64,000 bases of DNA. It comes from Microtetraspora sp. NBRC 13810 (GTDB lineage Bacteria > Actinomycetota > Actinomycetes > Streptosporangiales > Streptosporangiaceae). Shown here piece after piece: positions 22,050-29,940 of this stretch (position 1 is the first letter of the stretch; every line of letters begins with the position of its first letter). The DNA lies in the NCBI RefSeq assembly GCF_030268685.1, contig NZ_BSRQ01000001.1, positions 620,001-684,000 on the forward strand, written 5' to 3'. The position numbers and the translations under genes are program-made. Under the pieces are notes generated by a model that was not told where the DNA came from, made no database searches, and saw nothing but the letters and a program-made list of their open reading frames with translations.

Positions 22050-23128
22050 GCGCCCTCCACCGCCCACTTGAGCTGGGCGAACCCCGGCTTGATCAGCCCG
22101 TTGATGAGCGCCAGCCGCTCGTCGAACGGGATGAAAGCGGACTTCATCGCGTTCACCGTGAACCACTGGAGGTCGTCCCAGCCGTAGCCGAACGCCGCGG
22201 CCAGCTTGGCGAACTCCAGGGAGAGCGTGGTGCCGCTCATCAGCCGGTTGTCGGTGTTCACGGTGACCCGGAAGTTGAGGCCGCGCAGCAGGCCGATCGG
22301 GTGCTCGCCGATCGAGGCGGCGGCGCCGGTCTGCAGGTTGGAGGTCGGGCACATCTCCAGCGGGATGCGCTTGTCCCGCACGTAGGCGGCGAGCCTGCCG
22401 AGCTTGGCCTCGTCGCCGGAGACCGCGATGTCGTCGATGATGCGCACGCCGTGGCCGAGCCGGTCGGCGCCGCACCACTGGATCGCCTGCCAGATGGAGG
22501 GCAGCCCGAACCCCTCGCCGGCGTGGATGGTGAAGTGCGCGTTCTCCCGCTGGAGGTATTCGAAGGCGTCGAGGTGCCTGGTGGGCGGGTAACCCGCCTC
22601 GGCGCCCGCGATGTCGAACCCGGCCACGCCCGCGTCGCGGTAGCGGACGGCGAGCTCGGCGATCTCCCTGGACCTGGCCTGGTGCCGCATCGCGGTCAGC
22701 AGCGAGCGCACCTTGATCGTCCGGCCGGCCGAGCCGAGCCGGAACCCTTCGAGCACGGCCTCGACGACCTGGTCCAGCGACAGGCCGGTGGAGGTGTGCA
22801 GCTCGGGGGCGTAGCGCACCTCGGCGTAGACGACGCCGTCGTCCGCGAGGTCCTCCGCGCACTCGGCCGCCACCCGGGTCAGCGCCTCGCGGGACTGCAT
22901 GACGCCGACGGTGTGCGCGAAGGTCTCCAGGTAGCGCTCCAGCGAGCCGGAGTCGGCCGACTCCTCGAACCAGGCGCGCAGGTTGTCCGGGTCGGCGGTC
23001 GGAAGCCGGTCGTAGCCGCTCTCCCGGGCCAGGTCGGCGATCGTCTCGGTGCGCAACCCGCCGTCGAGATGGTCGTGCAACAGCACCTTGGGGGCGCGGC
23101 GGATCTCGTCAAGCGTCGGCTGGCTCAT
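22046..23128 (-). CDS. add: Adenosine deaminase
   Basis: 360 residues. It hydrolyses (deoxy)adenosine to (deoxy)inosine, which feeds the purine nucleoside phosphorylase encoded nearby. The zinc-binding and catalytic motifs of the family are all present: [11 protein letters not shown] (HxH), [10 protein letters not shown] (His, Glu), RLGHGVRI (catalytic His), PLEMCPTSN and [15 protein letters not shown] (Asp pair region). The ATG at 23128 opens the family N-terminus [20 protein letters not shown]. The PH-domain gene follows by a 4-base overlap. Confidence 0.96.
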   Translation of the reverse strand: MSQPTLDEIRRAPKVLLHDHLDGGLRTETIADLARESGYDRLPTADPDNLRAWFEESADSGSLERYLETFAHTVGVMQSREALTRVAAECAEDLADDGVVYAEVRYAPELHTSTGLSLDQVVEAVLEGFRLGSAGRTIKVRSLLTAMRHQARSREIAELAVRYRDAGVAGFDIAGAEAGYPPTRHLDAFEYLQRENAHFTIHAGEGFGLPSIWQAIQWCGADRLGHGVRIIDDIAVSGDEAKLGRLAAYVRDKRIPLEMCPTSNLQTGAAASIGEHPIGLLRGLNFRVTVNTDNRLMSGTTLSLEFAKLAAAFGYGWDDLQWFTVNAMKSAFIPFDERLALINGLIKPGFAQLKWAVEGA

Positions 23129-23189
23129 CCCGACATCTTAGAGCGGGTCTCCCGGTGTCCGCCGTCGACGTCCTGCGGGCACCCCGATG

Positions 23190-23226
23190 TAGTTACGGTT
23201 GATTGATAAATCTATTGTAAGTATCT
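23190..23226. promoter_or_regulatory. A/T-rich promoter/operator upstream of the first MarR gene
   Basis: The bases just before the ATG (TTGATTGATAAATCTATTGT and following) are strikingly A/T-rich for this genome and form an imperfect palindrome centred near 23213. No ribosome-binding site precedes the ATG. It probably carries the -10 region and the MarR site; the exact boxes are not resolvable by eye. Confidence 0.45.
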
Positions 23227-23679
23227 ATGAATCCGGACGAATCACCCGAAACCACTGAGGGCGCCCGGCTAGGCGCCGCCCTGCGGCTCGCCGTCTCCCG
23301 CATCGCCCGCCGGCTGCGCCAGACGCACGCCGTCGGAGACGTCACGATCGCCGGCGTGTCCGTGCTCTCCCGGCTCGCCGCCGACGGCCCGGACTCGCCG
23401 GGCTCGCTCGCCGAGCTGGAGCGGGTACGCCCGCAGGCCATGGCGACCACGCTCGCCGCGCTGGAGGAACGCGGGCTCGTCCGGCGCGGCCAGGACGCGG
23501 CCGACGGGCGGCGGGCGGTCATGACGATCAGCGAGGAGGGGCGGCGGGTGCTCGGGGAGCGGCGCTCCGAGTCGGTGCGGCGGCTCGCCGAGGTGCTCGA
23601 CGGGGAGTTCACCCCGGCCGAGCGGCAGCGGCTGGCGGAGGTCATGCCCCTCCTGGAACGGCTGGCGGACCGGCTGTGA
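23227..23679 (+). CDS. MarR-family transcriptional regulator
   Basis: 150 residues, the usual MarR size. The winged helix is visible: VTIAGVSVLSRLAADGPDSP, a recognition helix LERVRPQAMATTLAALEERG and wing LVRRGQDAADGRRAVMTISE with the DxR motif. It ends four to eight bases before the start of an MFS exporter in the same direction, so it most likely represses the two-gene unit until the pump's substrate binds. Confidence 0.9.
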   Translation: MNPDESPETTEGARLGAALRLAVSRIARRLRQTHAVGDVTIAGVSVLSRLAADGPDSPGSLAELERVRPQAMATTLAALEERGLVRRGQDAADGRRAVMTISEEGRRVLGERRSESVRRLAEVLDGEFTPAERQRLAEVMPLLERLADRL

Positions 23680-23687
23680 GGAGCACG

Positions 23688-25391
23688 GTGGACGGCGGCC
23701 CCCGCTACAAGTGGATCGCCCTGTCCAACACCACCCTCGGCGTGCTGATCGCCACCATGGACGCCTCCATCGTGATCATCTCGCTGCCCGCGATCTTCCA
23801 CGGCATCGGGCTCGATCCGCTCGCCGCCGGCAACATCGGCTATCTGCTCTGGATGATCCTGGGCTACCTGCTGGTGTCCGCCGTGCTGGTCGTCGTGCTC
23901 GGCCGGCTCGGCGACATGTTCGGCCGGGTGAGGATCTACAACCTCGGCTTCCTGATCTTCGCCGTCGCGTCGGTCGCGCTGTCCCTCGACCCGTTCACGG
24001 GCGGCGGCGGGGCGATGTGGCTCATCCTCTGGCGGGTCGTCCAGGCGTTCGGCGGCTCGATGATCACCGCCAACTCGGCCGCCATCCTCACCGACGCGTT
24101 CCCGCCCGGCCAGCGCGGCATGGCGCTCGGCGTCAACCAGATCACCGCGCTCGCCGGGCAGTTCCTCGGCCTGCTCGCGGGCGGGCTGCTGGCCGCCGTC
24201 GACTGGCGCGCGGTGTTCTGGGTGAGCGTGCCGCTCAGCGTGGCGGGCACCGTCTGGTCCTACCTCAGCCTGCGCGAGACGGCGTCCGGCCGGCGCGGCC
24301 GGATCGACTGGCTCGGCAACGTCACGTTCGCGGCCGGCGCCGGGATCCTGCTGGCGGGCATCACCTACGGGATCCAGCCGTACGACGGCGGCGCGACCGG
24401 CTGGGGCAACCCGAAGGTGCTCGCCGGGCTGTTCGGCGGCGTCCTGCTGCTGGCGGTGTTCTGCGTCGTCGAAGTGCGGGCCGCGGAGCCGATGTTCAAG
24501 CTCGCGCTGTTCAGGATGCGGGCGTTCGCGGCGGGCAACCTCGCGGCGCTGCTCACCGCGATCGCGCGCGGCGGGCTGCAGTTCATGTTGATCATCTGGT
24601 TGCAGGGGATCTGGCTGCCGCTGCACGGCTACGCCTTCGAGGACACGCCCCTGTGGGCCGGGATCTTCATGTTGCCGCTGACCTTCGGATTCCTGGTCGC
24701 GGGCCCGCTCTCGGGCTACCTGTCCGACCGGTTCGGCGCCCGGCTGTTCTCCACCACCGGGCTGGTCGTGGTGGCGTGCTCGTTCGTCGGCCTGCTCCTG
24801 CTGCCGGTGAACTTCGACTACACCGCGTTCGCCCTGTTGCTGCTGCTCAACGGCCTGGGCCAGGGGATGTTCTCCTCGCCCAACACGTCCTCGATCATGG
24901 GCAGCGTGCCGCCGGAGCACCGCGGGGTGGCGTCCGGGATGCGGTCCACCTTCCAGAACTCCGGCACCGCGCTGTCCATCGGCGTGTTCTTCTCGCTGAT
25001 GGTCTCCGGGCTCGCGTCGTCGCTGCCGGCCACGCTGAGCGGCGGGCTCCAGGCGAACGGCGTGCCCGCGGACACCGCGCACCGGGTGGCGTCGCTGCCG
25101 CCGGTGAGCACGCTGTTCGCGACGTTCCTCGGCGACAACCCGATCCGGCACCTGCTCGGCGCGGAGACGCTGTCCGGGCTGACCGCCGCGCAGCGCGACA
25201 CGCTGACCGGGTCCGGTTTCTTCCCCGGGCTGGTCTCCGGGCCGTTCCACCACGGGTTGGTGATCGTGTTCGGCGTGGCCGCGGGCATGGCGCTGATCTC
25301 GGCGGTCGCCTCGGCGCTGCGCGGCCGGCACCGGCCGGCCGGCCTGCGGCAGGAGGCCGCCGAGCCGCTCGGGCGGGCCGGCCGCGGCTGA
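23688..25391 (+). CDS. MFS efflux transporter, DHA2 (14-helix) type
   Basis: 567 residues with about 14 membrane helices. The first helix has the drug:H+ antiporter feature LIATMDASIVIISLPAI, and motif A is present as LGRLGDMFGRVRIYNLG. Start: GTG 23688 after GAGGAG, or GTG 23676 overlapping the MarR stop. A family-2 drug exporter linked to a MarR gene suggests resistance to, or export of, a small lipophilic compound; the substrate is unknown. The unit converges with the cupin gene at an 11-base gap. Confidence 0.9.
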   Translation: MDGGPRYKWIALSNTTLGVLIATMDASIVIISLPAIFHGIGLDPLAAGNIGYLLWMILGYLLVSAVLVVVLGRLGDMFGRVRIYNLGFLIFAVASVALSLDPFTGGGGAMWLILWRVVQAFGGSMITANSAAILTDAFPPGQRGMALGVNQITALAGQFLGLLAGGLLAAVDWRAVFWVSVPLSVAGTVWSYLSLRETASGRRGRIDWLGNVTFAAGAGILLAGITYGIQPYDGGATGWGNPKVLAGLFGGVLLLAVFCVVEVRAAEPMFKLALFRMRAFAAGNLAALLTAIARGGLQFMLIIWLQGIWLPLHGYAFEDTPLWAGIFMLPLTFGFLVAGPLSGYLSDRFGARLFSTTGLVVVACSFVGLLLLPVNFDYTAFALLLLLNGLGQGMFSSPNTSSIMGSVPPEHRGVASGMRSTFQNSGTALSIGVFFSLMVSGLASSLPATLSGGLQANGVPADTAHRVASLPPVSTLFATFLGDNPIRHLLGAETLSGLTAAQRDTLTGSGFFPGLVSGPFHHGLVIVFGVAAGMALISAVASALRGRHRPAGLRQEAAEPLGRAGRG

Positions 25392-25402
25392 CGGGGACCG
25401 CC

Positions 25403-25756
25403 CTACTCGTCGCGGTGGGCGGTGTCCGGGGAGAAGGCGGGCAGGCAGACGGCGACGTACTCGGCGCCCTCGGGGCCGGTGCTGTAACGGATCTTCTCGC
25501 CGGGCTCGCTGACGAACGCCTGACCGGCCGTGACCTCGTCGGTGCCGCCGTCGTGCTCGATCAGCACGGCGCCGCGCAGCACGAGCGTGTACTCGGCGAA
25601 CTCGGGCGTCTGCGCGGGCTCCGACCAGCCCGCCGGAGCCACCATGCGCGCGATCGAGACGCGGTCGTCCCCGGTGTTCACTCTGCCGACATGCTCGTCG
25701 ATGATCTTGCCGCCCGGCACCGGGATCCGGGTCGCGGTGTTGATGAGTCGTCCCAC
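25403..25756 (-). CDS. Small cupin-domain protein
   Basis: 117 residues forming a single cupin barrel. Cupin motif 1 is around WSEPAQTPEFAEYTLVLRG, where the metal-binding His pair is not evident, and motif 2 is near AFVSEPGEKIRYSTGPEGAEY. The lack of a HxH pair argues against a metal enzyme and for a binding or isomerase-like role. Located between two MarR/MFS modules but transcribed apart from them. Function unknown. Confidence 0.75.
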   Translation of the reverse strand: MGRLINTATRIPVPGGKIIDEHVGRVNTGDDRVSIARMVAPAGWSEPAQTPEFAEYTLVLRGAVLIEHDGGTDEVTAGQAFVSEPGEKIRYSTGPEGAEYVAVCLPAFSPDTAHRDE

Positions 25757-25812
25757 GCGGGCCAGTCTGGCACGGCCGCCGCCGCGACCGGCGACCGGTC
25801 CCGCGCCGGGGC

Positions 25813-26430
25813 TCAGTGCGCGACGTCCACGACCAGCCTGTTCGGCGCTCGTTGCTCCAGCACCCGGAAGGCGGCCCGGCGGTCCAGCACGATCGCCACG
25901 CTGACGATGCCCTCGAAGTCGCCGTTGCGCACGACGGTGCGGACGTTGGGGAGGCCGGCCTGGAAGACGGGCCCGCCCGGCCAGGTCACCTCGCCGTCCT
26001 CGTCGTGCGCCTGCGCCGGGGTCATCCTGATCTGGAGGTAGGCGCCGCCGTCCACGTCGACCGGGTCGCCCGAGCCGTCCTGCACGACCTCGTCGGTCCA
26101 GTTGACCGTGTAACCGGGCAGGGAGCCGTCGATGTCCAGCACCACGCGGTCGAAGCCGGGATGCCTGGCGTAGCGCGCCCCGGTGATCATCGGCGGCTCC
26201 GCGGGCTCCTTGGTCACCTCCACCTCGTCCATGCTGGTGGGCGGGCCCAGGGCGGCGGCGCCGTTCGCCGTCGCGCCGGGAGGGCTCGCGGCGCCCGCGG
26301 AGGGGGCCGGCTCGGTGGCGGTCGCGGTGGTGACCTCCCGGGTGGGCTGGGAGGTCACGCCGCCTTCGCCGCAGGCTACGGCGAACATCGCGAGCGGGAT
26401 GAGCGCGAGGACGATGCGCGTGCGGTTCAT
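25813..26430 (-). CDS. AMIN-like domain lipoprotein
   Basis: 205 residues. The N-terminus MNRTRIVLALIPLAMFAVAC is a lipoprotein signal with Cys 20, followed by a Ser/Thr/Ala/Pro-rich spacer to about residue 70. The C-terminal half (ARHPGFDRVVLDIDGSLPGY ... VSVAIVLDRRAAFRVLE ... NRLVVDVAH) has the AMIN-like beta fold found in actinobacterial surface lipoproteins. AMIN domains often bind cell-wall or surface polymers. Single gene, no partner evident. Confidence 0.85.
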   Translation of the reverse strand: MNRTRIVLALIPLAMFAVACGEGGVTSQPTREVTTATATEPAPSAGAASPPGATANGAAALGPPTSMDEVEVTKEPAEPPMITGARYARHPGFDRVVLDIDGSLPGYTVNWTDEVVQDGSGDPVDVDGGAYLQIRMTPAQAHDEDGEVTWPGGPVFQAGLPNVRTVVRNGDFEGIVSVAIVLDRRAAFRVLEQRAPNRLVVDVAH

Positions 26431-26498
26431 GGGCTGCCTCTCATGACCTGTTAGATGCCCCGAACCCGCCGATCGTTCACGCCCCAGACCGGAACGGG

Positions 26499-26533
26499 CC
26501 TACCCCGCACCCGGAGCCCGGATGCGGGGTAGG
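26499..26533 (-). terminator. Terminator downstream of the second MFS gene
   Basis: 11-base arms (CCTACCCCGCA and TGCGGGGTAGG) around a 13-base loop that can extend the helix with CCGG/CCGG pairing. It lies about ten bases past the MFS stop on the minus strand. Confidence 0.75.
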
Positions 26534-26542
26534 TGTGAGTGC

Positions 26543-27976
26543 TCAGACGGTCTCCAGGACCGGCGCGTCCGCGTCCGTGCCCGCCGTACGGGGGGCGGGG
26601 CGGCGCAGGCCGGTCAACGCGATGGCCAGGCCGACCAGGGCGAGCACGGCGGAGACGACGATCGCGGAGCGGATGCCGGCGACCGGGTCGGCCGCGGTGC
26701 TGGAGGTCATCACGGCGGTGACGACGCCGAGCACGATGGCGCCGCCCACCTGCCCCGAGGTGTTGAGCAGGCCGGAGGCGAGGCCCTGCTCGTCGTCGGC
26801 GACGCCGTTGGTCGCCTGGATGTTCAGCGAGGGGAAGGACAGGCCGAAGGCGATGCCGAGCAGCACCATGCCAGGAATGATCATGGTGGCCAGGCTCGGC
26901 GAGTGGTCGACGTTGAGGAAGATCGCGTAACCGCCGGCCAGCGCCGCCGCGCCGATCGCGATCAGCCGCCCGGTGCCGAACCGGTCGGCGAGGTCGCCCA
27001 TCTTGGTGGAGCTGACCGCCACCAGCAGCCCGGCGGGCAGGAAGGCGAGCGCGGTCTCCAGGGCCGACCAGTGCAGCAGGTTCTGGAAGTACTGCATGGC
27101 GACGAACTGGAAGCCGACGTAGGAGCCGAAGAGGATCACCAGTCCGAGGTTGGCCCGGACCAGCGGGGCGGAGCGCAGGATGCCGAGCCGTACCAGGGGA
27201 TGCCTGACCCGGCTCTCGGTGAGCACGAACGCGGCGAGCAGCACGACGGCGGCGCCCAGGGTGGCGATGGTGCGCGCGGAGGCCCAGCCGACCTCGGGCG
27301 CCTCGACGACGCCGTAGACGAGAAGCAGCATGGAGCCGGTGATGGTGATCGCGCCGAGCAGGTCGTGGCCGCCCTCCGCGCGCTCCTCCGTGTGCCTGGG
27401 CAGCAGCTTGAAACCGGCGATCAGGGCGAGGACGGCGATCGGCGCCGGCATGAGGAACGTCCAGCGCCAGCCCAGCTCGGTGAGCAGGCCGCTGAGCACC
27501 AGTCCGAGCGAGAAGCCGCTCGCGCCGGACGCGGTGAAGATGCTCAGGGCCCGGTTGCGGGCGGGGCCTTCGGCGAAGGTCGTGGTGATGATGGACAGGG
27601 CGGCGGGCGCGGTGAACGCGGCGCTGATGCCCTTGAGGAAGCGCGCCGCGATGAGCAGCGTGCCGTCGTTCACCAGGCCGCCGAGCAGCGAGGCGACCGT
27701 GAACAGCGCGAGAGCCACCAGGAAGACCCGGCGGCGGCCGAGCAGGTCGGCGGTCCGGCCCCCGAGAAGCAGCAGACCGCCGTACCCGAGCACGTAACCG
27801 CTGACCACCCACTGCAGCGAGGAGGTGGTCATGCCGAGGTCGGCCTGGATGGAGGGCAGCGCGACGCCCACCATCGAGACATCCAGCGCGTCGAGGAATA
27901 TGACGACGCAGAGCACGGTGAGCGCTCCCCACAGGCGCCCGTTCCAGTGCTCCGTGGTTGTGGAGGAGGGAGTCAT
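26543..27976 (-). CDS. MFS transporter, DHA2/EmrB type
   Basis: 477 residues with about 14 helices. Helix 1 carries LDALDVSMVGVALPSIQ and motif A is GGRTADLLGRRRVF; VSGYVLGYGGLLLLGG matches the family. Probably exports a drug-like compound by proton antiport. It diverges from a MarR gene across 85 bases with several symmetric sites, the classic layout of a repressor controlling an efflux pump. It differs clearly from the exporter at 23688-25391 and is not a recent duplicate. Confidence 0.9.
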   Translation of the reverse strand: MTPSSTTTEHWNGRLWGALTVLCVVIFLDALDVSMVGVALPSIQADLGMTTSSLQWVVSGYVLGYGGLLLLGGRTADLLGRRRVFLVALALFTVASLLGGLVNDGTLLIAARFLKGISAAFTAPAALSIITTTFAEGPARNRALSIFTASGASGFSLGLVLSGLLTELGWRWTFLMPAPIAVLALIAGFKLLPRHTEERAEGGHDLLGAITITGSMLLLVYGVVEAPEVGWASARTIATLGAAVVLLAAFVLTESRVRHPLVRLGILRSAPLVRANLGLVILFGSYVGFQFVAMQYFQNLLHWSALETALAFLPAGLLVAVSSTKMGDLADRFGTGRLIAIGAAALAGGYAIFLNVDHSPSLATMIIPGMVLLGIAFGLSFPSLNIQATNGVADDEQGLASGLLNTSGQVGGAIVLGVVTAVMTSSTAADPVAGIRSAIVVSAVLALVGLAIALTGLRRPAPRTAGTDADAPVLETV

Positions 27977-27990
27977 GCGAGAGACAATAC

Positions 27991-28035
27991 ATGCGTACGC
28001 ATCTAATGCGCCAGCATTTAATGCGTGTGCAGCTT
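27991..28035. promoter_or_regulatory. Array of symmetric sites between MFS and MarR genes
   Basis: Contains a perfect 12-base palindrome ATGCGTACGCAT (27991-28002), an inverted repeat AATGC-N4-GCATT (28005-28018) and a looser AATGC-N4-GCA site (28020-28031). All share ATGC half-sites and sit on the divergent promoters, so they are good candidates for MarR binding. Confidence 0.5.
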
Positions 28036-28049
28036 ATGTTCACGCGTGG

Positions 28050-28055
28050 TACACT
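28050..28055 (+). promoter_or_regulatory. Possible -10 element TACACT of a leaderless marR transcript
   Basis: TACACT ends six bases before the GTG at 28062, and no Shine-Dalgarno sequence is present. The spacing places the transcription start at or next to the start codon. Confidence 0.45.
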
Positions 28056-28061
28056 CCGGCT

Positions 28062-28436
28062 GTGAGCGACGAAGCGGTGATCATCGCGTGGCGCCGGCTG
28101 CTGGCCCAGCACGCCGCCGCGTGGTGCGCCCTGGAGCGCGAGCTCAGTGAGCGCCACGACCTGGGGCCGAGCGAGTTCGAGGTCCTGGACCGGATGGTCG
28201 AGGCGGGCCGCGACAAATACCGCGTCCAGGAGCTCGCCGACTGCGTTCACCTCAGCCAGAGCGCGCTGTCCCGGCTGGTCGCCCGCCTGGAGAAGGCCGG
28301 CCTGGTGAGCCGCGACATGTGCCCCTCCGACCGCAGGGGCGTCTTCGTCTGCATCACCTCCGAGGGCCGCGCCAGGCACGCCGCCGCGCTGCCCACCCAC
28401 CGGGCCGTGCTCAGCGCCATCCTCCCCTCCGCCTAG
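28062..28436 (+). CDS. MarR-family transcriptional regulator
   Basis: 124 residues from GTG 28062. MarR fold: PSEFEVLDRMVEAG, recognition helix VHLSQSALSRLVARLEKAG and wing LVSRDMCPSDRRGVFVCIT with the conserved Asp-Arg-Arg. It contains Cys residues in the wing region and helix (CVHLSQ, DMCPSD) that could allow thiol sensing; this is a guess. Divergent from an MFS exporter, its probable target. Confidence 0.88.
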   Translation: MSDEAVIIAWRRLLAQHAAAWCALERELSERHDLGPSEFEVLDRMVEAGRDKYRVQELADCVHLSQSALSRLVARLEKAGLVSRDMCPSDRRGVFVCITSEGRARHAAALPTHRAVLSAILPSA

Positions 28437-28579
28437 GGGACTTAGAGGACCCCCGCCGCGCCCACATGTGCACCCCGCACACTGTGAGCCGCCCCGCCGT
28501 GCACTTCGCACACTGACGCCCGGCACGCCGCCGCCTACCGTACGGCTCAACACTCCTCCGTGCGATAAGGAGGTCGGCG

Positions 28580-29908
28580 ATGGCGTCGTCCGTCGGTGTC
28601 GATGATCATGCGTTGACCAGGGTGCCGATGGGCGCCCGCTATTCCTGGTGGTCGATCGCCGTGCAGCGGTTCGGCCAGGTGTCCGCGCTCAGCCAGTTCC
28701 TGCTCGGCGCCACCCTCGGCTTCGGCATGGGCTTCTGGCAGGCGTTCCTCGCGCTCACCCTCGGCGCGGTGGTCCTGGAGGTGGTCTCCGTCTTCGTCGG
28801 CGTGATCGGCGTGCGCGAGGGCCTGTCCACCTCCATGCTGGCCCGCTGGACCGGGTTCGGCCGCGCCGGGTCGGCCCTGATCGGCCTGGCCATCGGGATC
28901 AGCCTGGTCGGCTGGTTCGGCATCCAGTCCGCGGTGTCCGCCGAGGGCCTGGCCGCGCTGGTCGGCGGGCTGCCCGAGTGGGGCTGGTCGCTGCTGTTCG
29001 GGCTGCTGGTCACCGCGATCGTGCTGCGCGGCTTCCACTCGATGGCCTGGACCGCCTACCTCACCGTGCCCGCGTTCCTCGTCCTGGTCGGCTGGTCCAT
29101 CGTCACCGAGCTGTCCAGGCACGACGTCGGCGCCCTGGTCGCCTCGGCGCCGCCAGGGCCGCAGCTCTCCCTCCTGGAGGGCACCACCCTGGTGGCCGGC
29201 GGGTTCATCGTCGGCGCCGTGATCACCCCGGACATGACCCGGTTCAACCGGTCGATCGCGGACGTGGTCAAGCAGACGCTGATCGGCATCACCCTCGGCG
29301 AGTACGTGATCGGCCTGGCCGGGGTGCTGCTCGCGCACGCCGCCCGGTCCTCCGACGTCACCACCATCATCACCTCCTCGGTGGGCTGGGTCGGCGTCCT
29401 CGTGGTCGTCGCGGGCACCCTGAAGATCAACGACTGGAACCTGTACTCCTCCGGGCTCGGCCTGGTGAACTTCGTCGGCACGGTGTTCGGCAGGCGGATC
29501 AACCGGGGCGTGGCCACCGCGCTGGTCGGCGTCGTCGGCAGCGTGCTCGCCGCGGCCGGCATCCTCGACCGGTTCACCGACTTCCTGACCACGCTGGGCG
29601 TGGCGTTCCCGCCGATCGCCGGGATCATGGTCGCGGAGTACTTCGTCGTGCGGCGCTGGCGGGGCGAGCTGGAGACCGCCCGCGCCGCGGGGACCGTCCC
29701 GCGGGACGCGCCCGTCTGGGTGCCGATGACGCTGGTGATCTGGCTCGTCTCCGCCCTGGTCGGCAGGTTCGTCGAGTTCGGCCTGCCCAGCATCAACTCC
29801 CTCGTGGTCGCGTTCGTGCTCTACATCGTGGCCGGGAAGCTCGGCCTGGTGCGCGGGGTCGGCGCGAGCCGTACCGCCGACGCCGAGCCCGTCCCCACGG
29901 CCGGATGA
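28580..29908 (+). CDS. NCS1-family cytosine/purine/hydantoin permease (CodB-like)
   Basis: 442 residues, about 12 membrane helices. The N-terminal motif SWWSIAVQRFGQVSALSQFL, FGMGFWQAFLALTLG and the middle region VITPDMTRFNRSIADVVKQT are typical of the CodB branch. NCS1 carriers import nucleobases, allantoin or hydantoins with sodium or protons. A strong AAGGAGG lies seven bases before ATG 28580, so it is the first gene of the operon with hyuA and three DUF917 genes. The substrate is therefore probably a hydantoin-like ring. Confidence 0.9.
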   Translation: MASSVGVDDHALTRVPMGARYSWWSIAVQRFGQVSALSQFLLGATLGFGMGFWQAFLALTLGAVVLEVVSVFVGVIGVREGLSTSMLARWTGFGRAGSALIGLAIGISLVGWFGIQSAVSAEGLAALVGGLPEWGWSLLFGLLVTAIVLRGFHSMAWTAYLTVPAFLVLVGWSIVTELSRHDVGALVASAPPGPQLSLLEGTTLVAGGFIVGAVITPDMTRFNRSIADVVKQTLIGITLGEYVIGLAGVLLAHAARSSDVTTIITSSVGWVGVLVVVAGTLKINDWNLYSSGLGLVNFVGTVFGRRINRGVATALVGVVGSVLAAAGILDRFTDFLTTLGVAFPPIAGIMVAEYFVVRRWRGELETARAAGTVPRDAPVWVPMTLVIWLVSALVGRFVEFGLPSINSLVVAFVLYIVAGKLGLVRGVGASRTADAEPVPTAG

Positions 29909-29940
29909 CCCGCCCCTTTCCCGACAAGGAGTCATGACCC

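Noticed and set aside
23193-25331. 712-codon minus-strand frame opposite MarR/MFS genes
   Set aside because: Charged low-complexity product mirroring a hydrophobic transporter; a known artefact of codon bias.
23227-28436. Idea that the two MarR/MFS modules arose by recent duplication
   Set aside because: The transporters differ in length and sequence throughout, the MarR proteins differ in size, and the gene orders differ (co-oriented versus divergent).
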